Source: Castor canadensis (taxonomy: Eukaryota > Chordata > Mammalia > Rodentia > Castoridae). From it: a stretch of DNA of 64,000 nt. This document shows, one piece after another, positions 1-11,739 of the stretch (the stretch's first letter is position 1; every line of letters begins with the position of its first letter). Where the stretch lies: assembly GCF_047511655.1 (NCBI RefSeq), contig NC_133389.1, forward strand, positions 39,229,295 through 39,293,294, in the 5' to 3' direction. The notes beneath the pieces were generated by a model. The model was not told the DNA's origin. It saw nothing but the letters and a program-made list of their open reading frames with translations, and did not search any database. Both the position numbers and the translations under genes were made by a program.

Positions 1-324
1 TACTAGTATAAATAGGGAATGGCGGTAAGACTAGGAATAAAGGGTATTAAGTGGTTTGGGTGCTGTGCCTCTTAGGTTCTCTTTTTTTCCATTCATGTTG
101 GGTCTCCTGAAGTTGAGTAGTAATCATCCCATAGAAGTTAGCAGCAGTGACTTTGATGAGTTTGGTAGTAGAATGAGAAGCTAGGATTGAACAAGATACA
201 TAAAGATGGTGAGTTTATAAAGTTCTCAAACTACTTAATTCTAGTATTGAGAAAGTTTGTTTAACTTAAGTGAAGATATTTTATATGGACTAAATTTTAT
301 TTTATTATTTTTACTGTTTTTCAG
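1..324 (+). other. RPRD1A: RPRD1A intron (3' part)
   Basis: Intronic sequence before the first visible exon. I see no repeat, RNA gene or other element in it apart from the T-rich acceptor tract. Confidence 0.8.
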
Positions 325-454
325 CCAAACCCAACAGGAAGCTTACTTTTCTCTACCTAGCCAATGATGTCATTCAGAACAGCAAAAGGAAGGGGCCAGA
401 ATTTACAAAAGATTTCGCACCAGTTATAGTGGAAGCTTTTAAACATGTTTCAAG
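325..454 (+). CDS. RPRD1A: RPRD1A internal exon: CID domain, middle part
   Basis: The acceptor is a pyrimidine-rich tract ending in TTTTTCAG and the donor is AAG|GTATGA. The exon starts with two bases of a split codon and encodes KPNRKLTFLYLANDVIQNSK and on to EAFKHVS. The LYLANDVIQNS stretch is the hallmark helix of CTD-interacting domains, shared with RPRD1B, RPRD2 and yeast Rtt103. It probably encodes residues 51-94 of the full protein. Confidence 0.95.
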
Positions 455-1469
455 GTATGATAATTGTTTTGGGATATTAGGTAACCTGTTTTGAATGTAT
501 ATGCCCTTTTGCTAAAATTTACCTTAAGCCATTACTATTAAAAACAGGGACGGTGTATTTTTGAAGGTTACAGGTATCTCTAACTGGTATTTTTCAGTGA
601 GCTAAATGGTTTCTGTGAAGATCTGAACTATTGCTGAAGTAGACTTTTGGCATACTTGAATTATAGCTTTCCTTTATGAGATCAAAAGTAAACTTCATTG
701 AGAATTGTCAAAGTATTGAATTGAAAATTTGAGTGCATATCAAACTGTTTTACAGCTATTATTTTCTGGATGCATTTAGTACCCTTTTCCCTCATACCAC
801 TTAAAACAATTTTAATGTTTTCTAGTGTTTAAGTTTATGTCTTAACATTTTAAAATGCTTTGGAAATAAAGAATATTTATGATAATAAAATCTGTTGAAA
901 AATTTTCTGTAGATAATTCTGAGGGTGGAAATGTGTACATTAGTTTATGCCCTTTAAAATATTTATTTCCAAACATATGCTGGTCTGTGATAAATTATTG
1001 GGCAAATATTATTGGAGTATACATTAAAGTCAATGCAATTTATAGCATATATTGACAAGCAGAAGTGATTTGTGTTGATTGATAAGAGTGAAAAACTACT
1101 CACCACATGCTCTATAATTTTACTCACAAAAGATATTTAATACTTTTTTTTACAGTATCAAATACTGTGTGTTGCTTTCTAAATAAGTATTATTTACCCC
1201 TCAATTTAGATATTATCTTCTCCCTTTTCAGATATTGCAGTTTCTTAGAGTTAAATCCTGTGCCTTCTTCTGAGGTCATGTTCTTCACTTACTCTCTGAT
1301 TTTGTGTACTTGTATGGATTTAGTTATTACCCACATTCTCATAACTTAGAATCTTACTCTCCACGCCTTGTTTTTTCTGTGTTCCAGACCTGTATGTCCA
1401 GTTGCCCATTGACATGTCTACTTTATACATCTTAGACACTATTTGTTTTACTTTTACTTTATTTTTTCT

Positions 1470-1546
1470 GGCGGCACTGGGATGTGAATCAGGGCTTCAT
1501 GCTTGCTAGGCTGGCACTTTACTGCTTGAGCTACTCCGCCAGCCCC
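1470..1546 (-). repeat. ID-type SINE
   Basis: Reverse-oriented tRNA-like monomer (GGCGGCACTGGG through CCGCCAGCCCC). Candidate direct repeats CTACTTTATACATCTTA flank it at about 1419 and 1547, with a degenerate A-rich tail (T-rich on this strand) between the first copy and the SINE body. Confidence 0.8.
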
Positions 1547-2405
1547 TACTTTATACATCTTAAATGTCTCAAACTCAACTGTTTGATATTGAATTCATTA
1601 TGTTCTTGCTTCCTGCCAAACTTGCTCCTCCTCTAGGTTTCAGTCTCTTAGTGAATGACAACTCCATTTCTCTAGGTGCCTATGCAAGAGATTAGATGTC
1701 ATCTTCAACACTTCTTTCTCTATCACTCTATATCCTGTGTAGCATACATTTCCTCAGTTGCATTTTTTCCCTTCTAGTTACCATAATGTCTTTTCTGTAC
1801 AGTTGGAATATCTTCTAGTGTTGTTTAATCCTTTTGAGAAACTGCAGTTAGAGTTGCAGAGCTAATCATAACACTCCCTCATCTTTGAGATAGAGTCTAA
1901 AGTTCTGAGCAACATTTAAGATGTGCCTTCATGGAGCTGTCTACCTCTCCAGACTCCTATCTTACATTTCTTCCAAATGCAGTCTATTACTATACAGTTT
2001 AAGCTAATTCAACCTTTTCTATGTCTTTTACCTTAAGTATTTTATATATGTTGCCTCTCCATAGAATTCAATAAAATATTTATTGACTACTTACCACCTG
2101 CTAAACCCTGAGTATATAGTAATGAAGACAATATTCTTTTCTAGCGGAACTTACATTTCAGATGATATAAAAGAAATATTAGAAAGACAAGTGAATGTAT
2201 GTTATAATGTCAGATCTCAAATGCTCTAAAGAAACATGAACAGGGAAAGAATTAGAGGATATGAAGATGCTCAATTATATGAAGAGATAAAGAACTGTTT
2301 GGAGGAGGTACCATTTATACAGTGATTAAAAGAATGAAGTGAGTCATTTGTCTAGGAAGAAAGGATTCTAGGCAAAGAGAATATTTGATAGAAACAGACA
2401 ACTGT

Positions 2406-2503
2406 GGGGCTGGAGGCATGACCTCAAGTGGTAGAGCACTTACCCGGCAAGCTCAAGTCCCTGAGCTCAAGGCCCTGAGTTCAACCCCCCAGTACTGTGG
2501 TGG
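2406..2503 (+). repeat. ID-type SINE with internal duplication
   Basis: GGGGCTGGAGGCATGACCTC through CCCAGTACTG. It contains a duplicated CCCTGAGCTCAAG/CCCTGAGTTCAA portion, and its tail runs into the GGAA tract. Confidence 0.75.
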
Positions 2504-2735
2504 TGGGGAGGTGAGGAGAGGGAGGGAGGGAGGAAGGAAAAGGAAGGGGAAAGAGGGGCAGAGAGGGGAGAGAAGAAGAAAGGAAGGGAGAGAGAGAAAA
2601 GAAAAAGGAAGGAGGAAGGGAGGGAGAGAAGAAGGAAAGGGAAGGGGAGGGAAAGTAAAGGAAAGGATGGGATGCTAGGGAAAGGGAAGGGGAGGGAAAA
2701 TAAAGGAAAGGATGGGATGCTAGGGATGCTAGGCA
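2504..2735 (+). repeat. GGAA-rich polypurine tract with 45-bp tandem repeat
   Basis: About 230 bp of almost pure purine on the + strand, grown from the SINE tail. At its 3' end a 45-bp unit ending GGATGGGATGCTA is repeated with one clear difference (about 2633-2677 and 2678-2722). Frames across it are not coding. Confidence 0.9.
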
Positions 2736-3549
2736 TGCTTGAGGATCAGCAAGGTGATTTGTATAGAGAAAGTATTAGGGAATGTGGACCTAGAGGTTGC
2801 CAGGAATCAGAGCATGTGGACCTTTTGGTTCAGGCCAAAGAGAAGGTTGGTAGCCATTGGAGAATTGAGAATACAATCATCTTATCTGACATTAGCTTTG
2901 TAGAGTGAAAGAATGGAGGCTGGGAGATCAGTGAGGATGTTATAAAAACCGAGGCAAGAGATAGCTAGTGGTTCAGTCTACAGTGATAGCAATGAAGCAG
3001 CAGGTAGGAAATGGCCGGAAGTCATCTTTTTTCCATTTCCCTGTATATCCAATCTTCAGATCTCAGGTTGGATATCACTTCCTTTCACTCTCTCTTAAAC
3101 TGGGCTAGATCTCTCCATTGTCTGTCTTTAACACCTTGCTCTGTTTTATAACCTTTATGGGTAATCATTGTTATAAAGTTTCATTTGATCTCCATGCCTT
3201 GATCAATAAATATTTGTTGAATAAATTAAAAAAGACACCTATTCGAAATCTCCCTCAGGTTTAACCCCAGTTACGTTAGAGCATCTTCTTTGTAAACACC
3301 TAGTAGCTGGTCCTGAAACTTTTACAGTTTTTTGTAATTTTTTTCAATATCATGTTTAAAAGCTCTTAAGGAAATAAGGAGCCTGTCTGGATCACATTAT
3401 CCTGAACTGCTGGCCACATAGTCATGCTTAGAAAACATCTGGATAGTTTTTTCCAGAGAATGAATATTTGATTACATTTTAAATCACCATTAGCCTTTCA
3501 ATAGCACTATGCGTTTTTATTGTTAGCATTTTTATTTATTTTTGTTTAG

Positions 3550-3656
3550 TGAAACTGATGAAAGTTGTAAGAAGCATCTTGGAAGAGTGTTATCTATTTG
3601 GGAAGAAAGATCTGTTTATGAAAATGATGTATTAGAACAACTTAAGCAAGCTCTGT
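3550..3656 (+). CDS. RPRD1A: RPRD1A exon: CID domain, C-terminal helices
   Basis: Translates in frame as SETDESCKKHLGRVLSIWEE, then RSVYENDVLEQLKQAL. The HLGRVLSIWEER segment is the last CID helix pair. The acceptor is TTTGTTTAG and the donor TGT|GTAAGT is a near-perfect consensus. The upstream split codon AG|T and the downstream split codon T|AT both join cleanly. Confidence 0.95.
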
Positions 3657-3731
3657 GTAAGTATATAATTTTGAACCTAATGCGATCTTTTTATTAAGGC
3701 GTATTCTTTCATTAAAACTTAAATGTTCTAA

Positions 3732-3960
3732 GCCGGGTACCAGTGGCTCATGCCTATTATCCTAGCTACTTGGGAGGCTGAGATTGGGAGGGTCTTGGTT
3801 TAAGGCCTGCACAAGCAAATAGTTCATGGACTTCATCTCCAAAAAGTAACCTGAGCAAAATGGACTAGAGGTGTGACTCCACTGGTAGAACTCCTGCTTT
3901 TGTAAGTGTGAAGCCCTGAGTTCAAACCTCATTCCCACCAAAAAAAACCAAAAAAAGTAT
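3732..3960 (+). repeat. composite B1-ID SINE beside an RPRD1A exon
   Basis: Begins GCCGGGTACCAGTGGCTCAT, has the ID half (TGGACTAGAGGTGTGACTCC) and an A-rich tail. ATGTTCT at 3723-3729 and 3961-3967 is the probable target-site duplication. It is full length and ends 16 nt before the exon at 3977. Confidence 0.9.
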
Positions 3961-3976
3961 ATGTTCTTCAATTCAG

Positions 3977-4074
3977 ATGGTGATAAAAAGACAAGGAAGC
4001 GAACTTATGAGCAAATAAAGGTGGATGAAAATGAAAACTGTTCCTCTCTGGGATCTCCAGGTGAACCACCACAG
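3977..4074 (+). CDS. RPRD1A: RPRD1A exon: linker with basic motif after the CID
   Basis: Encodes YGDKKTRKRTYEQIKVDENE then NCSSLGSPGEPPQ. The KKTRKR stretch is a plausible nuclear-localisation motif (human has Pro where this copy has Thr, by memory). The donor is CAG|GTAACT. A composite SINE ends only 16 nt before the first exon base, so the branch-point region must lie in or against the SINE tail; see findings. Confidence 0.95.
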
Positions 4075-4844
4075 GTAACTTTTTTTCTGTTGAGAGTTAC
4101 TTTTACTTTGTGTGACTACTAGATTTTATTAATTTCAGTGTTCTAGGTATAAGAAAGGAGATGTATGAATATCTCTTATTTTCTGGTTAGCAGATTGCTT
4201 ATGTTTCATGTAGTATGTTATGTATTGTATATTTTGCATAGAAAGGAATTCTAGTTGCTAAGTATAACTAGATGTGATGAGATATCCCCTATTCGAAGAG
4301 TTTATTTTTGAAATAAAACATTATGTGATAAACATCCTTTGTTATATGATGTAAGTACACTAAAATTCCATCCTTAGAGATGAATATTGGTCCTATAAGC
4401 ACTTTTGCTTTCAAACATGTAAAAATGAGTATTAAGGTGACAGATATATTCAGAAATATGCTTTTTAATTGTACAGTACTGCAACTTTATGGAAAAATAA
4501 GATAAATTAGAATTGTTATATTAATACCTTAAGAACTCTCAGGTATTATATTATAACATTCCTTAACCATTCAGTGAATTCTAGAAAGACGTTTTGAACT
4601 TTTAATTAAGTGGGAATCAAGTCTTTAAGCCTCCTTCTTCTATTTGAAATGTATAGGAGGGACATATAAAATTTAAGAGGAGAAAATGAAGAAAAAGTCA
4701 TTCTCTTAAAACAAGGTAAATATCTTCAAGGGCTAGAAATGGTACAGAAAAACAATTCATTATGTTTGTCCGGGCCTATTTCCTGCTGAGCTCTGGTCCA
4801 GAAGCAGATGTGAGTTGCCTGAAATTAGTAATCCTTTAAGATAC

Positions 4845-4905
4845 TTGACAGCATGGACAAGGCCTTGGGTTCAATCCCCGGCACTGCAAACAACAACAGC
4901 AAGAA
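4845..4905 (+). repeat. ID-type SINE fragment
   Basis: Only the 3' half is recognisable (AAGGCCTTGGGTTCAATCCC, then a CAACAAC tail). Confidence 0.5.
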
Positions 4906-5642
4906 TACATGACCTTAGTGGGGAAAAAAAGCAAACACTAAGATGTATGTCTCTCCCTATTAGGCAGTAGCTCATGACAGAAAATCATTTTGTACTAAGA
5001 GCCTGTTATGATTCCATGAGCAGTGTTTTGCCTGAGTTCTAGGTATAGGACTTGGCTCTCTTCCATGTACTCTGATGAAAGAATAATCACAGTTGCACTT
5101 AAATGTTTTTGAGTAATCATCTGACCCTTTTCTAGTGCCTGTATAAACTGCTATTGCTTTAATTGTATAATAATTGCTTCAGATTAGTTGTGTTCTCTAG
5201 TTCTTAATGGTCCAGCTTTGTAGTCACTATTTTATGACATTTTAGAATGGCTAAAATCTCTTTCTGCAGGATCTAATCAAACTTATTTTGTCCTCAGGCA
5301 TTGGGGATTTAGAGTTAACTCATGCAGGAAAGGAATATGAGTATGTGATGTGATCAAGTTGTAGTTAAGCAGGTAGACACTGTCAAGATCATAAAGCAAA
5401 ATTTTCCCTATAACTCCAGAAAATTTTAGAGTTTTCTAAGACTGATTAAAACATAGTATTTTATATCAGTTAATTGAGGGGCCACAAGAAGCAAGCTTCC
5501 TGGTAATTATCATTGCTCTTTTATCATTGTAGAGAGGATCTTTATAACAAAATTATTTTTGTGTACTTTTGGGATTTTTCACACACTTCAAATGAATTTA
5601 AAGCACATGTAGGTTGATGTATTTCTTATCAGGTTAATCCCT

Positions 5643-5838
5643 TTTTATTTTTTGTGATACTGAGGTTTGAACTCGGCCTGTACCTTGAGCCATGCCATCA
5701 TCACTTTTTTTGTGTGATGGGTTTTATTGACATAAGGTCTTGCAAACAATTTGCCTGGATTGGCTTCGAACTACAATCCTCCTGATCTCTGCCTCCTGAG
5801 TAACTAGGATTACAAGTGTGAGCTGCCAGTTTCTGGCT
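5643..5838 (-). repeat. composite B1-ID SINE
   Basis: Reverse orientation: T-rich tail, ID half (GAGGTTTGAACTCGG), then the B1-like half ending in GGATTACAAGTGTGAGCTGCC. Confidence 0.75.
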
Positions 5839-5841
5839 TAA

Positions 5842-5964
5842 TTTTTTAAGAGATGGTGTCTTTCTATGTTGCATAGGCTGGTCCTGAACTCATGGGCTCA
5901 AGTGATCCTCCCGCCTTACCCTTCTGAGTGTTGGGACTGCAGGTGGCTGCCACCACATCCAGCT
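5842..5964 (-). repeat. B1-like SINE
   Basis: 7SL-derived monomer in reverse (AGGCTGGTCCTGAACTCATG through ACCACATCCAGC), directly abutting the composite SINE. Confidence 0.7.
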
Positions 5965-6257
5965 AAATATTACCTGATGTGTATATGCACAGAATTAGTA
6001 ATATTCTATATATAACATATATACGTTTTATACATGTATGTTTAAGTATATCTATATATACACGCACATTTTCCTAGAGTCCTAGATCTAGTCTTAGAAA
6101 CTTTAAAAAAAAAAAAAAAAGACAAAAAAGATGGAGAGTAGTAAAAGGAAAATTTGATTATTTTTCTTTGGAATAACTTGCATTATGAATTGTGAGATCA
6201 CCAGCGAGGAAATGCTCTTTCCTTCTAATTATAGCAAGTATGAAAAATAGTACAGCT

Positions 6258-6344
6258 AGGGCTGGGAATGTGGCTTGAGTGGTAGAGTGCTTGATGCCTT
6301 CTGGGTAAATGTGAGGCGCTGGGTTCAAAATCCAGTTCTACCAG
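6258..6344 (+). repeat. ID-type SINE
   Basis: GGGCTGGGAATGTGGCTTGA with a short insertion in the middle and the conserved GGTTCAAAATCC. Confidence 0.6.
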
Positions 6345-6511
6345 GAACAACTACAGTAACACCCATCCCCCAGCCCAGTACTGTCAAATGAAACAAAAAA
6401 CAACAAACAAATAAATAAAAAACCAAAAATCTGAGTGTGATCCTCATGACAGCATTGTAGGGCAGTTGAGGGTAATTCATTGTCGAGGTATGCAATAGCC
6501 TCCAGGAAGAT

Positions 6512-6596
6512 AGTGCAACTAAGGCTGAGGGTGTAGTGTTAGAGTGCTTGCGTGGCATGCTTTACCCGGTTCAATCCCCAGCGCTGTGGAAAACAA
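6512..6596 (+). repeat. ID-type SINE
   Basis: GGCTGAGGGTGTAGTGTTAG through GGTTCAATCCCCAGCGCTG and an A-rich tail. Confidence 0.65.
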
Positions 6597-7316
6597 AAAG
6601 AAATAGTGCAACCGAAATATTCTAATTGATCGTCCCTCCTAATCATAGTTGTATGACAGTAGTATAAATAAGTAATTGTAATGATAATTTGTTTACTGTC
6701 TAAGCAATATATAAGCACTAGCCATCAGATACACAAATATTTTAATGGTCTTATTAACCATAGCATAGTCGAAGATAATCATATTTGAACATAATCCAAA
6801 ACTGCATTTCTCTTAATTACAGCATTTAGAAATAGAATCTGACTCTTCTGTGCTGTAGTAGACGATTTGTACCCCCCATTCCCCAGTATCCAATTTAATA
6901 TTTAAAAATCTTCATAATAGTAATACGTACAATGATAATGTAATGCACGTATATTATTTCATTGATGCTGTAAGGTTGAAGCTAGGGCCTACCTTTTTCC
7001 ATATAAATATATATCTGCCATATTAAACACTCACTTCCTTTTAATGATGAAATCATTCTTTTTACACTGTCTCCACCACTGGAGTGAGAGCTTCTCAAGG
7101 CCTTGTTTCATTTACATTTTCCATAATTCATATAGTATAGCTTGCTTTTCTTAATATATAGAAGAAATGGACCATTTTTCAGAAGCACTTTATATTGGAA
7201 ACTGTTAGATAATAAGTACCTTGTAGAATTAGGAATATGAAAGACATGTCAAGTATTTTGTATTTGTTAAAACTTTATTTATTTACTTTGGTTCTGAAGT
7301 TGTATAACTTTTTAAG

Positions 7317-7443
7317 ACTCTAGATCTCGTTAGAGCATTACAAGATCTAGAAAATGCAGCTTCAGGTGATGCAGCAGTTCATCAAAGGATAGCTTCCTTG
7401 CCTGTCGAAGTGCAAGAAGTATCCCTACTTGATAAAATAACAG
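7317..7443 (+). CDS. RPRD1A: RPRD1A exon: start of C-terminal helical region
   Basis: Translates as TLDLVRALQDLENAASGDAA and continues VHQRIASLPVEVQEVSLLDKIT. The acceptor is TTTTTAAG, with no C before the AG; the donor CAG|GTAAGA is strong. It ends with one base of the next Asp codon, completed by the following exon. Confidence 0.95.
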
Positions 7444-7552
7444 GTAAGAAGAGAAAATGTGATTCAGACCTTTTTTGGGAAGCTGGATGTGGGAACAGCA
7501 TATGCCATTGTTTTTGTTGTGTAATAATTATATTATCCTGTGCTTTTCTTAG

Positions 7553-7728
7553 ATAAAGAATCTGGAGAAAGGCTTTCTAAAATGGTAGAGGATGCTTGTA
7601 TGTTGCTGGCAGATTATAATGGCAGATTGGCGGCAGAAATAGATGATAGAAAGCAGCTCACTCGAATGTTAGCAGATTTTCTTCGTTGTCAAAAGGAAGC
7701 CCTTGCAGAGAAAGAACATAAATTGGAA
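7553..7728 (+). CDS. RPRD1A: RPRD1A exon: coiled-coil dimerisation region
   Basis: Encodes DKESGERLSKMVEDACMLLA, then DYNGRLAAEIDDRKQLTRML and ADFLRCQKEALAEKEHKLE. This is a heptad-rich helical segment typical of the RPRD1 coiled coil. The acceptor is TGCTTTTCTTAG. The donor GAA|GTGCGT is weaker than the others and precedes the 20.4-kb intron. Confidence 0.95.
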
Positions 7729-9164
7729 GTGCGTAACCTTTTCCTTCTTTAGTGCTTATTTATTTAATTTACTTTTAGGTAGGAATTTTAACATACCTTA
7801 ATATACCTGTACACTTTGCAAGTTTTGTATCGTAGACTTTTTTTAGGCAGTGGCCCAGGTAAACTTCTCCTTGAATTAATGGGTTTCCCTGTGCTTAAAC
7901 CAAGTCAGCCTGCTTAAGTAAACTTAGAATTAGCAAAATTGGTGATAGTTGGAAATTATTAATGGAAAATTCTATGTAATAGCAGAAATTTATCAATTTA
8001 TACCCTTATCTTCAAAAACAAAAACAATAGGAAAATAATAGTTGAAATGAAGCTTGATATTATCTGCAATGAATTGTGGCTGGATTTATTCAATTCCTAT
8101 TCTGAGTACTTGTAGTATTTTAGGTATATCATTAAGTCTTCAAATTACTCCCTTGTTCTACTCCTGATTCTGACACTTAATATATTCCTACCTACCCATA
8201 TTTCCTGGGCTCACCAAGTAATGCATAGTACTGTTGGTGAGAAGTGTGGGGGTTCAGGAGGAAGTGAAAAGAAATAGACTTATATTTCCTTTGAGCTAAG
8301 GTAGATAAAGTATATTTGGTTTTACTTAAAAGAATCATTCAGTTGACAAGGCCTTATTTAAATTGTTTACTGCTGTACCAATGTCTTATGTAAGAGAATT
8401 TCTAATTTGTTTGATTCCTTTATTTATGCAGTATTAACTTGCATTTATTCATTCTTATTTTGTTATTGGTTCAGCAATCTGTAATTATATCCCTAATGGT
8501 ACTTGGACTGACTTGCCACCACAACTGTAAGAGAGCTACTTGATTACTCCCACCCCAAACTTTCAGCAATTTAGTACTATCCTGTTTCAGTTTCCTCCTT
8601 TGCTGCTCATAAACACACTCAGTCATTGACACTATACTCTGCTGCCAAAGAGGTTGCCCACTTTGACATGGACAGGAAAAATGAAATTTCTTGAAAAGAT
8701 TTTGATAGTTAGCATTCTTTTTTGATCTTAGAACTTTAATCTTAAATATATTGTTACTTGTTTTATTATCTGCAGAACTAAGGGTAAGTAATGTAGAAGA
8801 GTATTGTCTTCAGTCTTTTAGTATGGTTTCTTTAACTTCTATTGAGCTTCTATTGCAGATATTGGACATGGGCGTATCTTCTAAAGATGTCACCACCATT
8901 AGCATATTCTTCCTGCTAAAAATAAATATCAAACTCCAAAGCCTGCATTGTCTCATGTTTTTGAAAACTGAAGAGAAGACTGCAATTTTTTTATTCTACT
9001 TGTACTGCTTATGTTGACCATTTATCACTAGTGTGAAAAACAGAATTTATATTTGAAATGTATGTGTAGAAAATAGATTACCCCCATCCACCCAAAAATC
9101 CTTTCTTTCCCCAGTACATTGAATCCAGAGTTCAGTTGATAGTCACAGATGATGAGACTGATAA

Positions 9165-9305
9165 ACTCGAGACATTTCACATAAATCATCTAACCCTACA
9201 CAGCAGGATATGTTATTATCCACATGGAACTGAGGCTCAGGAAGATAAAAGCAGCTTGCCCAAGGTCAAAAAGAGCTAGCAAATTGTTTAGAACCCAGGG
9301 AATAT
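9165..9305 (-). repeat. MIR fragment
   Basis: Reverse MIR core (GAACTGAGGCTCAGGAAGAT, GCTTGCCCAAGGTCA). Confidence 0.65.
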
Positions 9306-9396
9306 ACTTCCAGAGTCAATGTGCACCACTGCCCAGCATGTAGGCCCTTTTCCATGCTACTGACCCATATGTGCTACCTTTAATTACCCAGATTTT

Positions 9397-9478
9397 GGTG
9401 TTTTTTTTCCCTTTCTCAGTAGTGGGGTTTGAACTCAGGGCCTTGTGCACTGTACCACTTGAGCCACACCGCCAGCTG
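9397..9478 (-). repeat. ID-type SINE
   Basis: Reverse monomer, AGTGGGGTTTGAACTCAGGG through CACCGCCAGC. Confidence 0.8.
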
Positions 9479-9589
9479 ATTTATTTTATTTCTAGTACTT
9501 ATAATTTCAACTATTTATGATTATGAAAGGTGGATTTTTATTTTTTCCTACCACTTTCACCATTTTGCCTTTATATAAAATAATATTTT

Positions 9590-9702
9590 ACTTGTTTTGA
9601 GATGGTCTTGCTATTTCGCCAAGGCTGGCCTTGAACTTGTTACCATCTTTCTTACACCTCTTAAGTTTTAGGATTACAGGCATGTGCCACCACACCTGAC
9701 TA
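9590..9702 (-). repeat. B1-like SINE
   Basis: Reverse 7SL-like monomer (AAGGCTGGCCTTGAAC, GGATTACAGGCATGTGCCAC). Confidence 0.65.
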
Positions 9703-10089
9703 TGTTGCAATGTTTTCTATTCTCAAAAGTTTCTTAATGTTTGGGTACTATGGTCCCCTTTCTGTCTTTGTGAGTTTCTGCCTTTATATATTGCTTTATT
9801 ATTTTAGTGGGCTTTGGGGAGGGAGAAGATCATATGTCAGATTTTTTGTGTCTTACTAAACAGAACGGTATGTGCTTTGTAACTAAACCACCCTTGTCTA
9901 ATTAGTTGTTGTATATACATTACCTACATTGTTGACCACTGACTGTATTCATCCCTGTAATATCTCCCTACATGTGCACCCAGATGGGTCTCTGAAGGAG
10001 ACACCAGGTTCCATTGCACCTGTTTAAAGCACTCTGGTGCTCATTACACCTTTGCATTTTATGTGGAAGTACATGGCCTAGTCATGAGT

Positions 10090-10545
10090 CTGCGTAGCCC
10101 CATCTTGTATCATCTGACCAGCTTGCATTTTGTTCTTCAAGCAGGTGAAGCCATTCTCACTTCAGGGTTTTTGCTTTGTCAGTTGATAATGTAGTACTAA
10201 ATGTGCTCATTTTAGGAGTATTTCTTAGCCACTTGCTTTGCCTTCGGGTTTATGTTCTTATGTCACCTCTTCACTGGGTCTTCTATCCCTTTTCTTGGAC
10301 TCCAACTGTTCTCCCCACCTCTTCACAAGTGGGTGACATTGCTATTTTGTTTTCCTTTGTGGTATTTATGTCATTTGAAAATTTAAAACTTTGCATACTT
10401 AGCTTTCATGTGTACCTGTCCCCAGAGTGTGTGGGATGCAGAACCTTGTTTTGTTTTTCAGAAGAGTATTTTGCCATAGCCTTGATGTTTAGGACAATAT
10501 CTTTTTCTTGGTAGGCTCTTGAGTATATATGTTGAATGAACAAAT
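10090..10545 (+). repeat. L2 LINE 3' end
   Basis: Diverged L2 tail: CCCAGAGTG, a region like the L2 ACCTTGT block, and GTTGAATGAACAAATG at the end. It accounts for the 112-residue open frame at 10176-10514, which is not a gene. Confidence 0.55.
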
Positions 10546-10675
10546 GGTATTAGGCCTTCAGATCCTAGATGAATGAATGCTTGGTAATTTTGTAATTAAG
10601 TCAGAAAACTACTTTAAAAATGATTGAAAGACTTGAGAGTTTGGATAAAATTATAACCAGAGTAATTGGCTAATT

Positions 10676-10760
10676 TTTGTTGATGGTACTTGGGATTGAA
10701 CCCAGGGCCTTGAGCACGGTAGGCAGATGCTATATCACTTGAGCCACAACTCCAGCCCTT
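10676..10760 (-). repeat. ID-type SINE
   Basis: Reverse monomer, GATGGTACTTGGGATTGAAC through CAACTCCAGCCC. Confidence 0.8.
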
Positions 10761-11739
10761 TAAAGTATTGTAATTCTTCATATAGTAGTGTTCTGGGGAC
10801 GTGGTGACTGAGGATAACTGAAATCGTAGAAAACAAAACTGTGGATAAGTAGCCTGTGTGTTCAGGCACACATATCTATAACTAGCTGAGCATTATCAAA
10901 GTGAAAATGGCCATTTTAAAATAAATTGTAAAATTATGTTACTATTTTACCTTTTTTCCCCTTCAGTAAGAAACAGATTTAAAATGACATGCTAACATGC
11001 TTAGCATTGTTCACTTTACTTGTAAATGGTAACAGTGCCACCTAGTGGAAGACTTGGAGCTATAAATGAAATCTGAATCCTTAAACCAGTGTTTATCCTT
11101 TTACATTTTGGTATGTAAGAGTAGAATTTACTTGCATTTGCCCTCTTTGCTTGCTCACTCACTCATGGACTGGAATTGAAAACAGTAATACCTGTCAAGA
11201 AACACATTATGATGGTTAACGAAGTTAGCAGATAAGCAGTTACTCAGCAGAGGCAAAGGACAGACCTCAGTAATTGATAACAAATGCTGCAGTTTGTTGT
11301 TACTGTAGCAGCTAAGAGTTTTTGGAGAAAAGAGTGAAAGTAAGTTGAACTACATTGTGGAAGGCACTTGAATTTCAGGGTGCAGACGGTTTTAACATCC
11401 CAGCGGGCAAGGAGAACAGTAGCATTAGCAGTGTTTGTTGAAAACCTGTTTGTAGTTACTGAGTAGATTAGACTGTAGAGAGATTTGCAGCAGTAAGACT
11501 GGCTAGAACTTAATTAGAAAATGTATATGCAGGGCAACAGAGGCCCAAACTATAGCAGGTGTTAAGTCCTCTTATATTGTACATCTTGTCTCCAAAACTT
11601 CATCTTGCAAAAATGAAGTTCTACACCCATTGAACAGTGATTTTCCATGTTCTCCTCTTGCCCATCCACCAATGTTTGTGTCAGTGAATTTGACTAGTAG
11701 TTATCTTATGAAGTAGAATCATTCAGTATTTGTCTTTTT

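Larger units (their letters stand above)
2070..3010 (+). repeat. ancient L2-like LINE, interrupted by a SINE and polypurine tract
   Basis: Starts with a diverged match to the well-known motif about a growing-size cell table (TTTATTGACTACTTACCACC) and continues as purine-rich sequence of the kind found in L2-like elements. The insertion at about 2400-2735 splits it. Family is assigned from memory. Confidence 0.4.
455..3549 (+). other. RPRD1A: RPRD1A intron with SINEs, polypurine tract and old LINE
   Basis: Holds an ID-type SINE at 1470-1546, an L2-like ancient stretch (about 2070-3010) and a GGAA-rich polypurine tract at 2504-2735. In 455-1410 and 3010-3549 I see no element I can name, except an AATAAATATTTG motif near 3205 typical of L2 ends. 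Confidence 0.7.
4075..7316 (+). other. RPRD1A: RPRD1A intron with degraded SINEs
   Basis: Carries SINE remnants near 4845, 5643-5964, 6258 and 6512. The stretches 4100-4840, 4900-5640 and 6600-7316 show nothing I can name. Confidence 0.7.

Noticed and set aside
10176-10514. 112-residue hydrophobic frame as a membrane protein
   Set aside because: The stretch reads as a diverged L2 LINE end on the + strand; the hydrophobic composition comes from T-rich DNA.
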